From positions 1 through 64,000 of the forward strand of contig JAQVKM010000002.1 of the NCBI GenBank assembly GCA_028694645.1: a stretch of 64,000 bases of DNA, in the 5' to 3' direction. Of this stretch, positions 30,764 through 40,897 are shown piece after piece; position 1 is the stretch's first letter, and the number at the start of each line of letters is the position of its first letter. The notes under the pieces are model-generated. The model had not been told where the DNA came from. It worked only from the letters and a program-made list of their open reading frames with translations, and did no database searches. A program made the translations under genes and the position numbers. Source of the stretch: Bacilli bacterium (GTDB lineage Bacteria > Bacillota_I > Bacilli_A > RF39 > UBA660).

Positions 30764-30798
30764 AAAATCACCTCTTTAAATATTTAAATATAATAAAA

Positions 30799-30816
30799 CT
30801 CTGATAATAATCAGAG
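30799..30816 (-). terminator. Terminator of tRNA-Leu
   Basis: ctctgat-aata-atcagag followed by TTTTATT on the minus strand. Confidence 0.6.
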
Positions 30817-30829
30817 CTCGATATCTTTT

Positions 30830-30915
30830 TGGTACCGGCCAAGGGACTTGAACCCTCACAGTATTGCTACCAATGGATTTTGAGTCCATCGCGTCTACCA
30901 TTCCGCCAGGCCGGC
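30830..30915 (-). tRNA. tRNA-Leu (CAA anticodon), long variable arm, CCA encoded
   Basis: Reverse complement GCCGGCCTGGCGGAATGGTAGACGCGATGGACTCAAAATCCATTGGTAGCAATACTGTGAGGGTTCAAGTCCCTTGGCCGGTACCA. Confidence 0.95.
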
Positions 30916-30957
30916 AAATTACAAAATGATTATATCATATATATAATCTCTTTGTCA

Positions 30958-31524
30958 TTAATTTTCTTTATATTTTGATTCATATAAATTCATTTCTAAA
31001 TCTTCTTTATCATCAATTTCTTCTATTTTTGGTAATTTATCTATATTATCCAAACCAAAGTAATCTAAAAAGTCTTTAGTTACTTCATACAAAATAGGTT
31101 TCCCAGCCGTATCAGCTCTTCCAATGTCCTTAATTAAATTTTTAGATAGCAATTTTCTTATTATATGACTACTATTTATTCCACGAATTTCATCAACTTT
31201 TACTCTTGTGACCGGCTGATTATAAGCTATAATAGCTAAAGTTTCTAAACTAGCTTGACTAAGTAAGCCTTCATCTTCTATTTCTATTAAAGCTTCATAA
31301 TACATTTTATGTTCTTTTTTAGTAGTTAATCTTAAATAATTCCCAAATACAGTAAGTGATAATCCTCTTGTTTCATTTTCATATGACATTTTCAATTCAT
31401 TAATTACTTCATTTAATTTTTGATCATCTATTTCAAGTAGTTCTTTTGCTTTTTCAATTGATAAGCCATCTTCCCCCACTACAAATAATAATCCTTCTAA
31501 AATTCCTTGTAACATATTATTCAC
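30958..31524 (-). CDS. scpB: Segregation and condensation protein B
   Basis: EGLLFVVGEDGLS, QASLETLAIIAYNQPVTRVKVDEIRGI. Confidence 0.94.
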   Translation of the reverse strand: MNNMLQGILEGLLFVVGEDGLSIEKAKELLEIDDQKLNEVINELKMSYENETRGLSLTVFGNYLRLTTKKEHKMYYEALIEIEDEGLLSQASLETLAIIAYNQPVTRVKVDEIRGINSSHIIRKLLSKNLIKDIGRADTAGKPILYEVTKDFLDYFGLDNIDKLPKIEEIDDKEDLEMNLYESKYKEN

Positions 31525-32242
31525 TTCCTTTTAAAGATAATACTATTTTATCAAAATTATCTTCTTGCTGTATTTCTAGTTCTCCTTTTTTAGCTAAATC
31601 TAAAATAGATAAAAAAGTGACCACTACATAATCTTTAGTAATTACCTCAAAAAGATCTTCAAAATTCATTTTTTTCTTTGTTTTTAGTATGTTTCTTATT
31701 TCTTTGCATCTTGCTGATACAGAATATTCTTTTTTTGTTATTTTTGTATGTATTGGTTTTTCTTCTTTTTTTCTTTCTAAAAATTTGTTGAATGCTTCTA
31801 ATAAAGCATTAATGTCAACTTCACCAAAATTAACAATTTTATTTTGGTCTTTATAATCATCCAAATTACTAGGTAATTTAGTATATATTTGTTTTCTTTC
31901 TTCTTCTAATTCTTTAAAATTGTTTGTTATTTCTTTATATTTTTTATATTCAATTAATCTTTTAATTAAATTTTCCTTTGGGTCTTCTTCATACTCATCT
32001 TCATTGATTTCTTTATTAGGTAACAAAAGTGAAGATTTTATTTCTATTAATTCTGCTGCCATAGTTAAATATTCACTAGCTATATCAAGATTTAAATTTT
32101 TCATTGCCATTATATATTCTAAATATTGATTTGTAATTTGTTCAATATTTATTTCTATAATATCAATATCTGATTTTTTAATCAAATGTAATAATAAATC
32201 CATTGGACCTTCAAATTGATTAATTCTTATTTTATAATCCAT
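31517..32242 (-). CDS. scpA: Segregation and condensation protein A
   Basis: FEGPMDLLLHLIKKSDIDI, overlaps scpB. Start set at MDYKIRINQFEG. Confidence 0.94.
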   Translation of the reverse strand: MDYKIRINQFEGPMDLLLHLIKKSDIDIIEINIEQITNQYLEYIMAMKNLNLDIASEYLTMAAELIEIKSSLLLPNKEINEDEYEEDPKENLIKRLIEYKKYKEITNNFKELEEERKQIYTKLPSNLDDYKDQNKIVNFGEVDINALLEAFNKFLERKKEEKPIHTKITKKEYSVSARCKEIRNILKTKKKMNFEDLFEVITKDYVVVTFLSILDLAKKGELEIQQEDNFDKIVLSLKGSE

Positions 32243-32323
32243 AAAATCACCACTCAAGTATTTCAATTATAACATAAAGATGTAAGTAAAACAAATATAT
32301 GTTATAATATATTTGGTGATTTA

Positions 32324-32629
32324 ATGAAAAAATTTACAATGAAAAATGAACATTTTATTTGCGAAAATTGTAACAATGAAGTCTTTCCAGCTTTAAAAAC
32401 AGCTAGAGATCATTGTCCCTTTTGTTTATATTCAAAGCATGTTGATATAAATCCTGGGGACCGTTCTAACAGCTGTCATGGACTTTTGAAACCAATTGGA
32501 ATTGAAAAATTTAAAAACACTTATAAAATAATTTATAGATGTGACAAATGTCATCAAACGCATAAAAATATTATTACTGATGATGATAACATGGAGTTAA
32601 TAATTAATTTATCTGTTTTGCAAAAATAA
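32324..32629 (+). CDS. RNHCP-type zinc-ribbon protein
   Basis: FICENCNNEVFP...ARDHCPFCLYSKHVDINPGDRSNSCHG...YRCDKCHQTHKN. Confidence 0.85.
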   Translation: MKKFTMKNEHFICENCNNEVFPALKTARDHCPFCLYSKHVDINPGDRSNSCHGLLKPIGIEKFKNTYKIIYRCDKCHQTHKNIITDDDNMELIINLSVLQK

Positions 32630-32656
32630 AACGTTAGAAATTTCTAACGATTTTTT
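32630..32656. terminator. Bidirectional terminator
   Basis: cgttagaaatttctaacg perfect 18-nt palindrome followed by a T run. Confidence 0.75.
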
Positions 32657-33208
32657 TTAACCAATTAAACCAGAAATATATGGTAATGCAACTATAACAA
32701 TTAATAAAATCACACCCATTATTATAACAAACTTTAAAGCTGCATTATCTTTTAAAGAGCTTTTTACATTAGATAAATTTTCTTCAACTTTAATCGTTTC
32801 TTCTTCTTTATTAAGAACAATTTTAGCCGCTGGATTTTCCATTGGTTTATTTGCAGCCAACACTTTGATTTCTTCTTCCGAAAGAGAGGTTTCATCATTA
32901 ATTTCTGGTAATGTATCTTGATATACTGGTGTTTCTACTGCTTCTTCATATATTGGTTGTGTTTCTTCTGTTGTTCCACCAAACACTGGTGTTTCTACTG
33001 CTTCTTCATACATTGGTTGTGTTTCTTCTGTTGTTCCACCAAACACTGGTGTTTCTACTGCTTCTTCATACATTGGTTGAATTTCTTCTACAGAATCATA
33101 TATTGGTTGTACTTCATCAGTAGTATTTTCCTCATTCATATTTACTTCTTGATCATTATTATCTTCTAAATTTTGGAAAATATTTTCAAATTCTTTATTA
33201 TCTTTCAT
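32657..33208 (-). CDS. Hypothetical acidic repeat protein with C-terminal TM
   Basis: 20-aa repeats EEAVETPVFGGTTEETQPMY; C-terminal hydrophobic segment. Confidence 0.7.
   Translation of the reverse strand: MKDNKEFENIFQNLEDNNDQEVNMNEENTTDEVQPIYDSVEEIQPMYEEAVETPVFGGTTEETQPMYEEAVETPVFGGTTEETQPIYEEAVETPVYQDTLPEINDETSLSEEEIKVLAANKPMENPAAKIVLNKEEETIKVEENLSNVKSSLKDNAALKFVIIMGVILLIVIVALPYISGLIG
32925..33090. repeat. In-frame 60-bp tandem repeat (two full copies plus partial third)
   Basis: actggtgtttctactgcttcttcata(t/c)attggttgtgtttcttctgttgttccaccaaac repeats with exact 60-bp period. Confidence 0.95.
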
Positions 33209-33362
33209 AATACACCTCACCTATTCTAAATAAATTATATCAAAAACAAACTAAAAAAAAAAGCTATTTTTAACATATTAATAGTATTACTAGACAAAAT
33301 AATAAAAAAAAGTTATAATTATATAGTTAGATTTTAATAAAAACAAAAGAAAGGAGATTTTA

Positions 33363-35039
33363 ATGAAATTATTTAACAATGATGACACTAAAGTTTTTGC
33401 CTTAGGCGGACTTGGTGAAGTCGGTAAAAATATGTATTGTGTAATGCATAATAATGAAATTATTATTACAGATGCGGGTATAACTTTTCCAGGAAATGAA
33501 TTAATGGGTGTTGACTACATTATTCCTGATTTTACATTTTTAAAGAAAAATGAAAGCAAAATAAAAGCTCTATTTATAACACACGGGCATGAAGATCATA
33601 TAGGAGGAATACCATTTTTATTAAATTCGGTTTCTATTCCAGCAATATATGCTCCTAATCAAGCTGTTGGATTAATAAAGAAAAAATTAGAAGATCGCGG
33701 AATTCAATATAAAAACTTATTTGTTTATGATGAAAATACAAAAATTAAATTCAAGAGTATTGAAATTGAATTTTTTAGAACTACACACTCAATACCAGAT
33801 TCACACGGAATTTGTATAACAACTCCTAATGGAACTATAGTTACTACAGGAGACTTTAAATTTGATTTTACACCAATTGGACCTATGGCAAACTTACATA
33901 AAATGGCTGAAATAGGAAAAAAAGGTGTAACATTACTACTTAGTGATAGTACAAATGCTTTAAGCGAAGGAATGAGTATGAGTGAATCTAAGGTTGATGG
34001 CGCTTTGCAAGAAATATTTGCTAGAGAAAAAGGAAGAATAATAATAGCTACTTTTGCTTCAAATATTTATCGTTTAAAACATATCGTGGATACATGTAAA
34101 AAAAATGGGCGTAAAATTGCAACTTTTGGAAGAAGTATGGATAATAATATTGAAATATCTATCGAAGGAGGATATATTAAATATAAAGAAATATTTGTAA
34201 CACCAGAAGAAGCTAATAACTTGCCACCTGATAAAGTATGTTTATTATGTACGGGAAGTCAAGGTGAACCATTAGCTGCTTTATCAAGAATAGCAGATGG
34301 AACACATAAACAAATAAAATTACAACAAGAGGATATTGTTATATTCTCATCTTCGGCTATTCCAGGTAATGCACTAAGCATATCTAGAACTATTAATAAA
34401 TTATGTTTAAAAGGAGTTCAAGTTTATACTAATACTTCCTTAAGTGATATACATACGTCTGGACACGGTAGCGAAGAAGAATTGAAATTAATGCTTAGAT
34501 TGATGAAACCAAAATATTTTATGCCTTTTCATGGTGAATATAGAATGTTAAAAAAACATGCTGATATAGCTACACTATGTGGAATACCAAAAGAAAATAC
34601 ATTTGCTTTAGGCAATGGTGATGTTCTTTCAATTTACAAAGGAGAAATCAAAAGAAGTGGAACAATTCAAGCCGGAGACGTTTATGTTGATGGAAACAGA
34701 ATTGGTGATATTGGCTCTGTTGTTATTAAAGATAGAAATATAATGGCAAATGATGGAATTATTGTTGTCATAGCTAATATAGATACGATTAATAATAAAT
34801 TATTAGGAAAAGTAAATATAACAACAAGAGGATTTGTTCAAGTAAACGAAAATGAAGAATTATTAAGAACAATTGAATTTATAGCTAAAAAAGCTATTTT
34901 ATCTAAATTAGATAAAGAAGTAAATTATTCTGAAATTAAAAATGAAATAGTCAATAGTATATCAAGTTATACATACAATATAACAGGCAGAAAACCTATT
35001 ATATTACCAGTAATAATGGACATTAAGAAAAATTCTTAA
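33363..35039 (+). CDS. Ribonuclease J
   Basis: GGLGEVGKNMY, THGHEDHIGG, HSIPDSHG, TGDFKFD, CTGSQGEPLAAL, HTSGHGSEEELKLML. Confidence 0.96.
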   Translation: MKLFNNDDTKVFALGGLGEVGKNMYCVMHNNEIIITDAGITFPGNELMGVDYIIPDFTFLKKNESKIKALFITHGHEDHIGGIPFLLNSVSIPAIYAPNQAVGLIKKKLEDRGIQYKNLFVYDENTKIKFKSIEIEFFRTTHSIPDSHGICITTPNGTIVTTGDFKFDFTPIGPMANLHKMAEIGKKGVTLLLSDSTNALSEGMSMSESKVDGALQEIFAREKGRIIIATFASNIYRLKHIVDTCKKNGRKIATFGRSMDNNIEISIEGGYIKYKEIFVTPEEANNLPPDKVCLLCTGSQGEPLAALSRIADGTHKQIKLQQEDIVIFSSSAIPGNALSISRTINKLCLKGVQVYTNTSLSDIHTSGHGSEEELKLMLRLMKPKYFMPFHGEYRMLKKHADIATLCGIPKENTFALGNGDVLSIYKGEIKRSGTIQAGDVYVDGNRIGDIGSVVIKDRNIMANDGIIVVIANIDTINNKLLGKVNITTRGFVQVNENEELLRTIEFIAKKAILSKLDKEVNYSEIKNEIVNSISSYTYNITGRKPIILPVIMDIKKNS

Positions 35040-35048
35040 TGTTTTTTT
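35021..35048 (+). terminator. Terminator of RNase J gene
   Basis: cattaagaa-aaa-ttcttaatgtttttt. Confidence 0.7.
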
Positions 35049-35072
35049 CATAAAAAAAACTCTTAAAAGAGT

Positions 35073-36083
35073 TTATTTTACTATCCAAGCTGTTGGAATC
35101 CATCTTTCTCCTGTCTTACTAACAGCACAAGGTTTATTAACGATATTCCCGTTTTCAACCATACTACTCGATGCTCCACCATCTAAATTGACAGCATTAT
35201 ATGCTTTATATCTAACTAGTATATCTGTAAGTTCAGACATTGTTACACCTAAACTATATCCTGGTTGTCTACCGTCTATAACAACAAATAAAACAATTCC
35301 ATCTTGTCTTTGCGCGATTGCTGTTCTAGATGAAGTTCCATAGCCACCATTTCCTTTAATAACAGATCTTTTCCCATTAACTATTAAAAATGGACCAAAA
35401 TCAACGGCATCTTCTATTCCCTGAGATAAAGCACTCGAAGAAGATTCTTTTGTAAGAAGAAGTTTATTATCAGATGTAAATCCAACAATTCCTCCTCCCC
35501 AACCAGTATCAGCTCCTTCAAATAATATTTTGGAATTTTGAATAACTGTTCCTGTAGGAGTTCCTCCATCTCCTTGACCATCAATATCAATGAATCCACC
35601 ACCATTGATAGCTAATAAAGCTTCATTTTCTTTAGCAATCGTTTGTAGAAACTGTCCTTGTTTTTTTAAATATTTTGTTGTTACTAATTCTATTCTTGAA
35701 GCATCATATATGGCCGCTACAAAACCTTTGTAACCTGTTCCACTAATTTCAAAAATTTTATAAACATCATCTTTATTATGTTTTAATATTTGTTTTTCAT
35801 ATTCTGATTCATACTTATCTGTTTCAATTATAGAATCAAAATTAATTTCATCCAAATTAGTATTTTCACCAACCTCTGAAATATAGTTTTCACTAAGAAC
35901 TTTATTAATTAAATCATCACTATAAAAAGTTCTAGCTAAATAATGATGGCTTTTTGTTGTCATTGCTGTTGTTATTAATAATGTTCTAAAATAAGAAATA
36001 GGACCATATGTAAAAAAGAGGAAGACACACATGAGAATATCTAAAATAAGAACAACAATTTTTATTCTACGATGCGTTTTCAT
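35073..36083 (-). CDS. Phosphodiester glycosidase (NAGPA) family protein, membrane-anchored
   Basis: LLAINGGGFIDIDGQGDGGTPTGTVI, VVIDGRQPGYSLGVTMSELTDIL, AVNLDGGASSSMV. Confidence 0.88.
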   Translation of the reverse strand: MKTHRRIKIVVLILDILMCVFLFFTYGPISYFRTLLITTAMTTKSHHYLARTFYSDDLINKVLSENYISEVGENTNLDEINFDSIIETDKYESEYEKQILKHNKDDVYKIFEISGTGYKGFVAAIYDASRIELVTTKYLKKQGQFLQTIAKENEALLAINGGGFIDIDGQGDGGTPTGTVIQNSKILFEGADTGWGGGIVGFTSDNKLLLTKESSSSALSQGIEDAVDFGPFLIVNGKRSVIKGNGGYGTSSRTAIAQRQDGIVLFVVIDGRQPGYSLGVTMSELTDILVRYKAYNAVNLDGGASSSMVENGNIVNKPCAVSKTGERWIPTAWIVK

Positions 36084-36092
36084 TTATCTCTC

Positions 36093-38924
36093 CTATTCTA
36101 TTATAAATGGATTATCAATTGTTCCATCACCAGTTAAACTTACATTTTTATCAATATATATTGAAGGTCTGATTTTAAATTCGTCTGTTATTAATGATAA
36201 TCCTAAGCTGCCATCATTTTTAACATTATAAATCATATCTTCACTATTTGGAGTCATCAAATCATAATCAGCCAAATCATTTATAAATAAATCTATAACA
36301 TTAAGTAATCCTACTTTGGCTTCAATTGAACTTTTAAATATTTCTTGATAATCATAGTTGTTGTTCTCATTATAATTTCCTGTATACCAGGTACCATCAA
36401 CTATTATTTTTTGATTATTTAAACTATTATAAAAATTATTATTTAAATAATAAGCTAAACTAGTTTTATCATCTAAAGAAAAACTATTACTGTTATCTGA
36501 GTATTTTTTCGTAATATATTCATCGCTTACTTTTATATAATCTGAAGTAGCTAATTTGATTTTGTTATCATCAACTTTTATTACTTTCCATGTATAATCA
36601 CTATAAGAAACATAATCTCCTATTTTAATATTATTTTGATTATCAAACACATATGGATCTTCTTTTGTTCCTGTTCCACTAATATAATTTACACTAGCTT
36701 TAAGATTGAAAACAGGTCTCACTCCGTAACTATAATATGTGTTTTCACTAACTGAATTAGAATTAATTCCTCCTTCAGTAAAAACATACATTGGTTTATT
36801 TTCTTCAGTATTAGATAGCCACCAATATTTACTTATATTTAAATAACTTTCATTTCCTAGAGCTTCTTTATATTCTTGATATGTTAAAAGCCCTATTTTA
36901 TCTGTAACAGTATTGCCACATATACCAGTATTAATATCAATTTTATTTACACAAAATTTGCTGGCATAAATATAATCGTCAGGATTATTCAAAACATTAT
37001 AAAATATCCCTGTATTCTCTAATTCATTATCATTTAAATAATTTCTTATATATGAAGTTTCATAATTTCCAGTTCCCCAAACAATTGAAGATATTACATC
37101 ATCAGTTATTAATTTTATTGTTTTATTACTATTAATTTTAACAATTCTAAATAATATTCCTGAATAATAGATATAATTATTCTCAACATTTCCTTTAAAT
37201 ATATATTCATTTCCATCCTGATAAAGGCCATCACCAGAGGTTACTATTTCTTTTTTTAATATTTTGGATACTAAACTAGTATCCGTTATTTCTTCTGAAA
37301 TAATTGGATTTTCTTCACGATAATATTTTAAAAATCTAATTGTGTATATTGAAAATAAAGTAATCAAAAAAATTAAAGAACAAATAATAAATACTTTTTC
37401 ACTTTTAGATTTTTTTGTTTCTTTTTCTATTAATGATTCTCCTGTCATTTCTTCTGGCTTATCTAAATTCATTATTTCTAACATAGTAGGAGCAATATCA
37501 GATAATTTGCCATCTTTTAATTTACATTTATAATTTGTGATAATAAAAGGAACTTTACTTATTGAATGAGTCGTGATGGGTTTATCATTTTCATCTAACA
37601 TAAAATCACTATTACCATGATCTGCTGTTATAATAAGAACACCATTTTTTTCCTTTGTTTTCTTGTATAATTTACCTAAACAAACATCAACTACTTCTAG
37701 CGCTTTAATAGTTGCTTCCATATTACCAGTATGACCAACCATATCTCCATTTGCATAATTTAAAATAATAACATCATATATATTTTTATCCATTTCTTTT
37801 AATAATGTTTCTGTTATTTCATTTGCACTCATTTCTGGTTGTAAGTCATAAGTAGCAACTTTAGGTGAAGGTATTAAAATTTCATTTTTATTTTTTAATA
37901 CCACTTCTTTTCCACCATCAAAGAAATATGTCACATGAGCATATTTTTCTGTTTCAGCTATTCTTAGTTGATGCAAATTAAATTTTTCAATATAAGCTCC
38001 AAATGTATTTTCTAAATTTTGATGTTCAAATGCATTTATACATTTTACTTCTTCAGAAACAGGAAACATTGTAGCTAATTTAATATTATCCAATTTGATT
38101 GTTTCAAATGATGAAAATTTGTCATCAGTTATTGCTTTAAATATTTCTCTTAAACGATCAGGACGATAATTAAAAACAATAATTCCGTCATTATTTTCTA
38201 TTAAACCATTTTCTTCAACAATAAAAGGTTCTATAAATTCATCATATACTTCATTGTTATAACTATCTGTTATAATTTTTTCATAGTTTTTTTCTATTTT
38301 AGTTGTTCCAAGAACCATTGCATTATATGCTTTTTGTACTCGATCCCATCTATTATCTCTATCCATAGCGTAATATCTTCCTGAAATAGATGCAATTTTG
38401 CCTATACTTGTTTCTTTTATTTTTGCTTCTAGGAGTTTTAAATAAGTTAATGCATTATCTCTTTTTGTATCTCTACCATCTAAAAACAAATGAAGATATA
38501 AATTTTGAATATTATTTTCTTTACACATATCAATTAAACTTATCAAATGATCAATATGAGAATGAACCCCGCCATCACTAAGTAATCCACATATATGTAA
38601 CTTTGAATTATTTTTTTTACTATGATTAATAACTCTTAATATATTTTCATTACTAAAAAAAGTTTTATTTATAATACTATTATTAATTATTTCTAGCGGC
38701 TGATATACTATTCTACCAGCTCCAATATTAGCATGTCCAACTTCACTATTACCCATTTGATTTTCAGGCAATCCAACTTGCTTACCACTTGCTTCTAATA
38801 ATGAATGTGAATATTTTTTATATAAATAATTGAAATTCGGCATATTTGCTTTTTTAACAGCATTACCATGAATTTCTTTTCTAATTCCTACTCCATCTAA
38901 TATACAAAGTACTACTGGTTTCAT
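36093..38924 (-). CDS. gpmI: 2,3-bisphosphoglycerate-independent phosphoglycerate mutase fused to a TM helix and two extracellular modules
   Basis: N-terminal ~500 aa is iPGM (LCILDGVGIR, MGNSEVGHANIGAGRIVYQ, DGRDT, TADHGNSDFML, HSISKVPFI); then KETKKSKSEK-VFIICSLIFLITLFSIYTI TM; then beta-rich modules ending GTGTKEDPYVF and GDGTIDNPFIIE. Confidence 0.9.
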   Translation of the reverse strand: MKPVVLCILDGVGIRKEIHGNAVKKANMPNFNYLYKKYSHSLLEASGKQVGLPENQMGNSEVGHANIGAGRIVYQPLEIINNSIINKTFFSNENILRVINHSKKNNSKLHICGLLSDGGVHSHIDHLISLIDMCKENNIQNLYLHLFLDGRDTKRDNALTYLKLLEAKIKETSIGKIASISGRYYAMDRDNRWDRVQKAYNAMVLGTTKIEKNYEKIITDSYNNEVYDEFIEPFIVEENGLIENNDGIIVFNYRPDRLREIFKAITDDKFSSFETIKLDNIKLATMFPVSEEVKCINAFEHQNLENTFGAYIEKFNLHQLRIAETEKYAHVTYFFDGGKEVVLKNKNEILIPSPKVATYDLQPEMSANEITETLLKEMDKNIYDVIILNYANGDMVGHTGNMEATIKALEVVDVCLGKLYKKTKEKNGVLIITADHGNSDFMLDENDKPITTHSISKVPFIITNYKCKLKDGKLSDIAPTMLEIMNLDKPEEMTGESLIEKETKKSKSEKVFIICSLIFLITLFSIYTIRFLKYYREENPIISEEITDTSLVSKILKKEIVTSGDGLYQDGNEYIFKGNVENNYIYYSGILFRIVKINSNKTIKLITDDVISSIVWGTGNYETSYIRNYLNDNELENTGIFYNVLNNPDDYIYASKFCVNKIDINTGICGNTVTDKIGLLTYQEYKEALGNESYLNISKYWWLSNTEENKPMYVFTEGGINSNSVSENTYYSYGVRPVFNLKASVNYISGTGTKEDPYVFDNQNNIKIGDYVSYSDYTWKVIKVDDNKIKLATSDYIKVSDEYITKKYSDNSNSFSLDDKTSLAYYLNNNFYNSLNNQKIIVDGTWYTGNYNENNNYDYQEIFKSSIEAKVGLLNVIDLFINDLADYDLMTPNSEDMIYNVKNDGSLGLSLITDEFKIRPSIYIDKNVSLTGDGTIDNPFIIE

Positions 38925-39044
38925 TACATCATCTCCTATTATATTTTACCATATTTATTTATAATAAAAAACATTTAAAAATATAATTTTAAATGTTTCA
39001 CATATATAATTAATTAAAAAAAATGATTATAAAATCATCTTTTT

Positions 39045-39743
39045 TTAGAATTTCCAAACATCATCATCTTCAGTATCATTTGATAATTCTTTATTTAAAG
39101 ATTCTATGCTTGGTAATTCAATATCTAAATCGTCATTATTACCAAGTAAATCATTGCTTATTTTTTCTTCAGAATCATCTTTTGGTAATTCAAAAGAATT
39201 CATTTCTGGTTCAAAATTAGTATCTTCATTTGTTTCGTTATTAAAATTACTTTCTTCCAATGATTCATTATCAACTGTAGTATCTTCTTTTTCTTCTTTC
39301 AATTCAAATGAAGGTTCTTCACTTGCTTCTAATGTATTTATATTATTATCTTCTTTCAATTCAAAGCTTGGTGTTTCTATATTAGATTCATCAAATTTGA
39401 TATCTTCTTCAATTTGATTATTTTCTAAATTATCCCCAATAATATTATCTTGTGTCTTTAATTCCATTTCATCATCGAATGAAGTCCCCAAATCCATTTC
39501 ATCTGTATCAAAAGCAGGTTCAATCATTTCTGTCATTTCATTTTCATTTAATTGAAAATCTAAATTTTGATCATCTTCAACTACATCTTTTTCTTCTTTC
39601 GTTATTTTTTTCTCTTTAATTTTCTTTTCTTTAACTGGTTTTTTACCAAAATCTGTTTTATCAGCAATATATCCAATTACAGTCATTATAATAACAACAG
39701 CTATTATAATAATCCAAATATAATTTTCTGATATAAATTCCAT
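39045..39743 (-). CDS. Hypothetical membrane-anchored acidic, low-complexity protein
   Basis: N-terminal TM, Lys-rich stretch, then Glu/Asp/Asn-rich region. Confidence 0.6.
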   Translation of the reverse strand: MEFISENYIWIIIIAVVIIMTVIGYIADKTDFGKKPVKEKKIKEKKITKEEKDVVEDDQNLDFQLNENEMTEMIEPAFDTDEMDLGTSFDDEMELKTQDNIIGDNLENNQIEEDIKFDESNIETPSFELKEDNNINTLEASEEPSFELKEEKEDTTVDNESLEESNFNNETNEDTNFEPEMNSFELPKDDSEEKISNDLLGNNDDLDIELPSIESLNKELSNDTEDDDVWKF

Positions 39744-39804
39744 AAATACCCTCCTCTATTCTTTTTATATAATAACATTAAATAAATTATTTATCAATAG
39801 TTTT

Positions 39805-40311
39805 TTATTGTTCTAAATAATTTTCACCCTTAAATGGTTCTGCTTGAAGTAAATCATTATACTCTTGTTGTCTAAGTGCCTCATATATTAATATAGCTAC
39901 AGTATTAGATAAATTTAAAGCTCTTATATTATTATTCATTGGAATTCTTAAGCAATGTTCTAAATCATTTTTCAATATTTCTTTAGGAATACCTGTACTT
40001 TCTTTACCAAAAATAAAATATATATTTTCAAATTTATCACTGTAATCAAACGAAGTATGCGGTTTCTTACCATATCTTGTTAGATAATAATAAGTTCCTT
40101 TATTTTTCTTTAAGAAATCATCAAAATTGTCATATACATTATAATCACAATTATCTATATAATTAACTCCACATCTTTTTACATACTTATCTTCAAGTGA
40201 AAAACCAAGAGGTTTTATCAAATGAAGTTTTACATCAGTTCCAGCACATGTACGCATTATATTACCAGTATTTGCTGGAATCTCCGGTTGATATAAAACA
40301 ATATTTATCAT
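39805..40311 (-). CDS. trmL: tRNA (cytidine(34)-2'-O)-methyltransferase TrmL
   Basis: INIVLYQPEIPANTGNIMRTCAGT, FGKESTGIPKEIL, RIPMNNNIRALNLSNTVAILIYEALRQQ. Confidence 0.95.
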   Translation of the reverse strand: MINIVLYQPEIPANTGNIMRTCAGTDVKLHLIKPLGFSLEDKYVKRCGVNYIDNCDYNVYDNFDDFLKKNKGTYYYLTRYGKKPHTSFDYSDKFENIYFIFGKESTGIPKEILKNDLEHCLRIPMNNNIRALNLSNTVAILIYEALRQQEYNDLLQAEPFKGENYLEQ

Positions 40312-40826
40312 TCAATTGCTCCATTTTCATCAATAAAGTTAATGACATCACTTGCTTTTTTACTTGTATCCACTGTATATAAAATATCATTTACTTTTCC
40401 TTCTTTAATTATTAATAAGTTAGGAATAATGTTTAACTCAATATTTTTTTGTTTTAGTTCATCAGTAAAATATTTTTCTTTAAACTTAGTATAAAAATCA
40501 CTATCAACATCCTTAGTATCTAAATATATAATATCCTTTTCATATTCCATAGCTATAATAAGTCTTTTTAATTGTTTTTCATAACTTTCATAATTAATAT
40601 CACTACTATTAGACAAGTAAATAATAACATCATGATTTTCAACAATATAGTTATCTATACTTTTTGAATCAATAATATCTAAAAAATCCATTCTAACATT
40701 TTTAAGTAATTCATATTCTTTTTTTTCATTATACATATTAGCTAGAAAAAGTGTAATAAATATTGTAAATATCACTATAAATAAGGCCAAAACATAATTC
40801 TTTGTTGGTATTTTTAATTCTTTCAT
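40308..40826 (-). CDS. Membrane-anchored thioredoxin-fold-like protein without CxxC
   Basis: N-terminal TM; VIIYLSNSSDINYESYEKQL...IIYLDTKDVD...NIIPNLLIIKEGKVND pattern. Confidence 0.5.
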   Translation of the reverse strand: MKELKIPTKNYVLALFIVIFTIFITLFLANMYNEKKEYELLKNVRMDFLDIIDSKSIDNYIVENHDVIIYLSNSSDINYESYEKQLKRLIIAMEYEKDIIYLDTKDVDSDFYTKFKEKYFTDELKQKNIELNIIPNLLIIKEGKVNDILYTVDTSKKASDVINFIDENGAIE

Positions 40827-40897
40827 TTAATTCACCATCCTACCTATAATTCTATCATATATATATTCATTTATCAATTTTTTTATGAAAAAAACGA

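Noticed and set aside
32925-33090. CRISPR array
   Set aside because: Repeats are contiguous, in-frame coding, with no spacers
32911-33169. Overlapping plus-strand ORFs (70 and 83 aa) opposite the repeat protein
   Set aside because: Low-complexity shadow ORFs of the 60-bp repeat on the coding minus strand; no RBS and no family signature
39106-39417. 103-aa plus-strand Ser/Leu-rich ORF
   Set aside because: Antisense shadow of the acidic low-complexity gene 39045..39743
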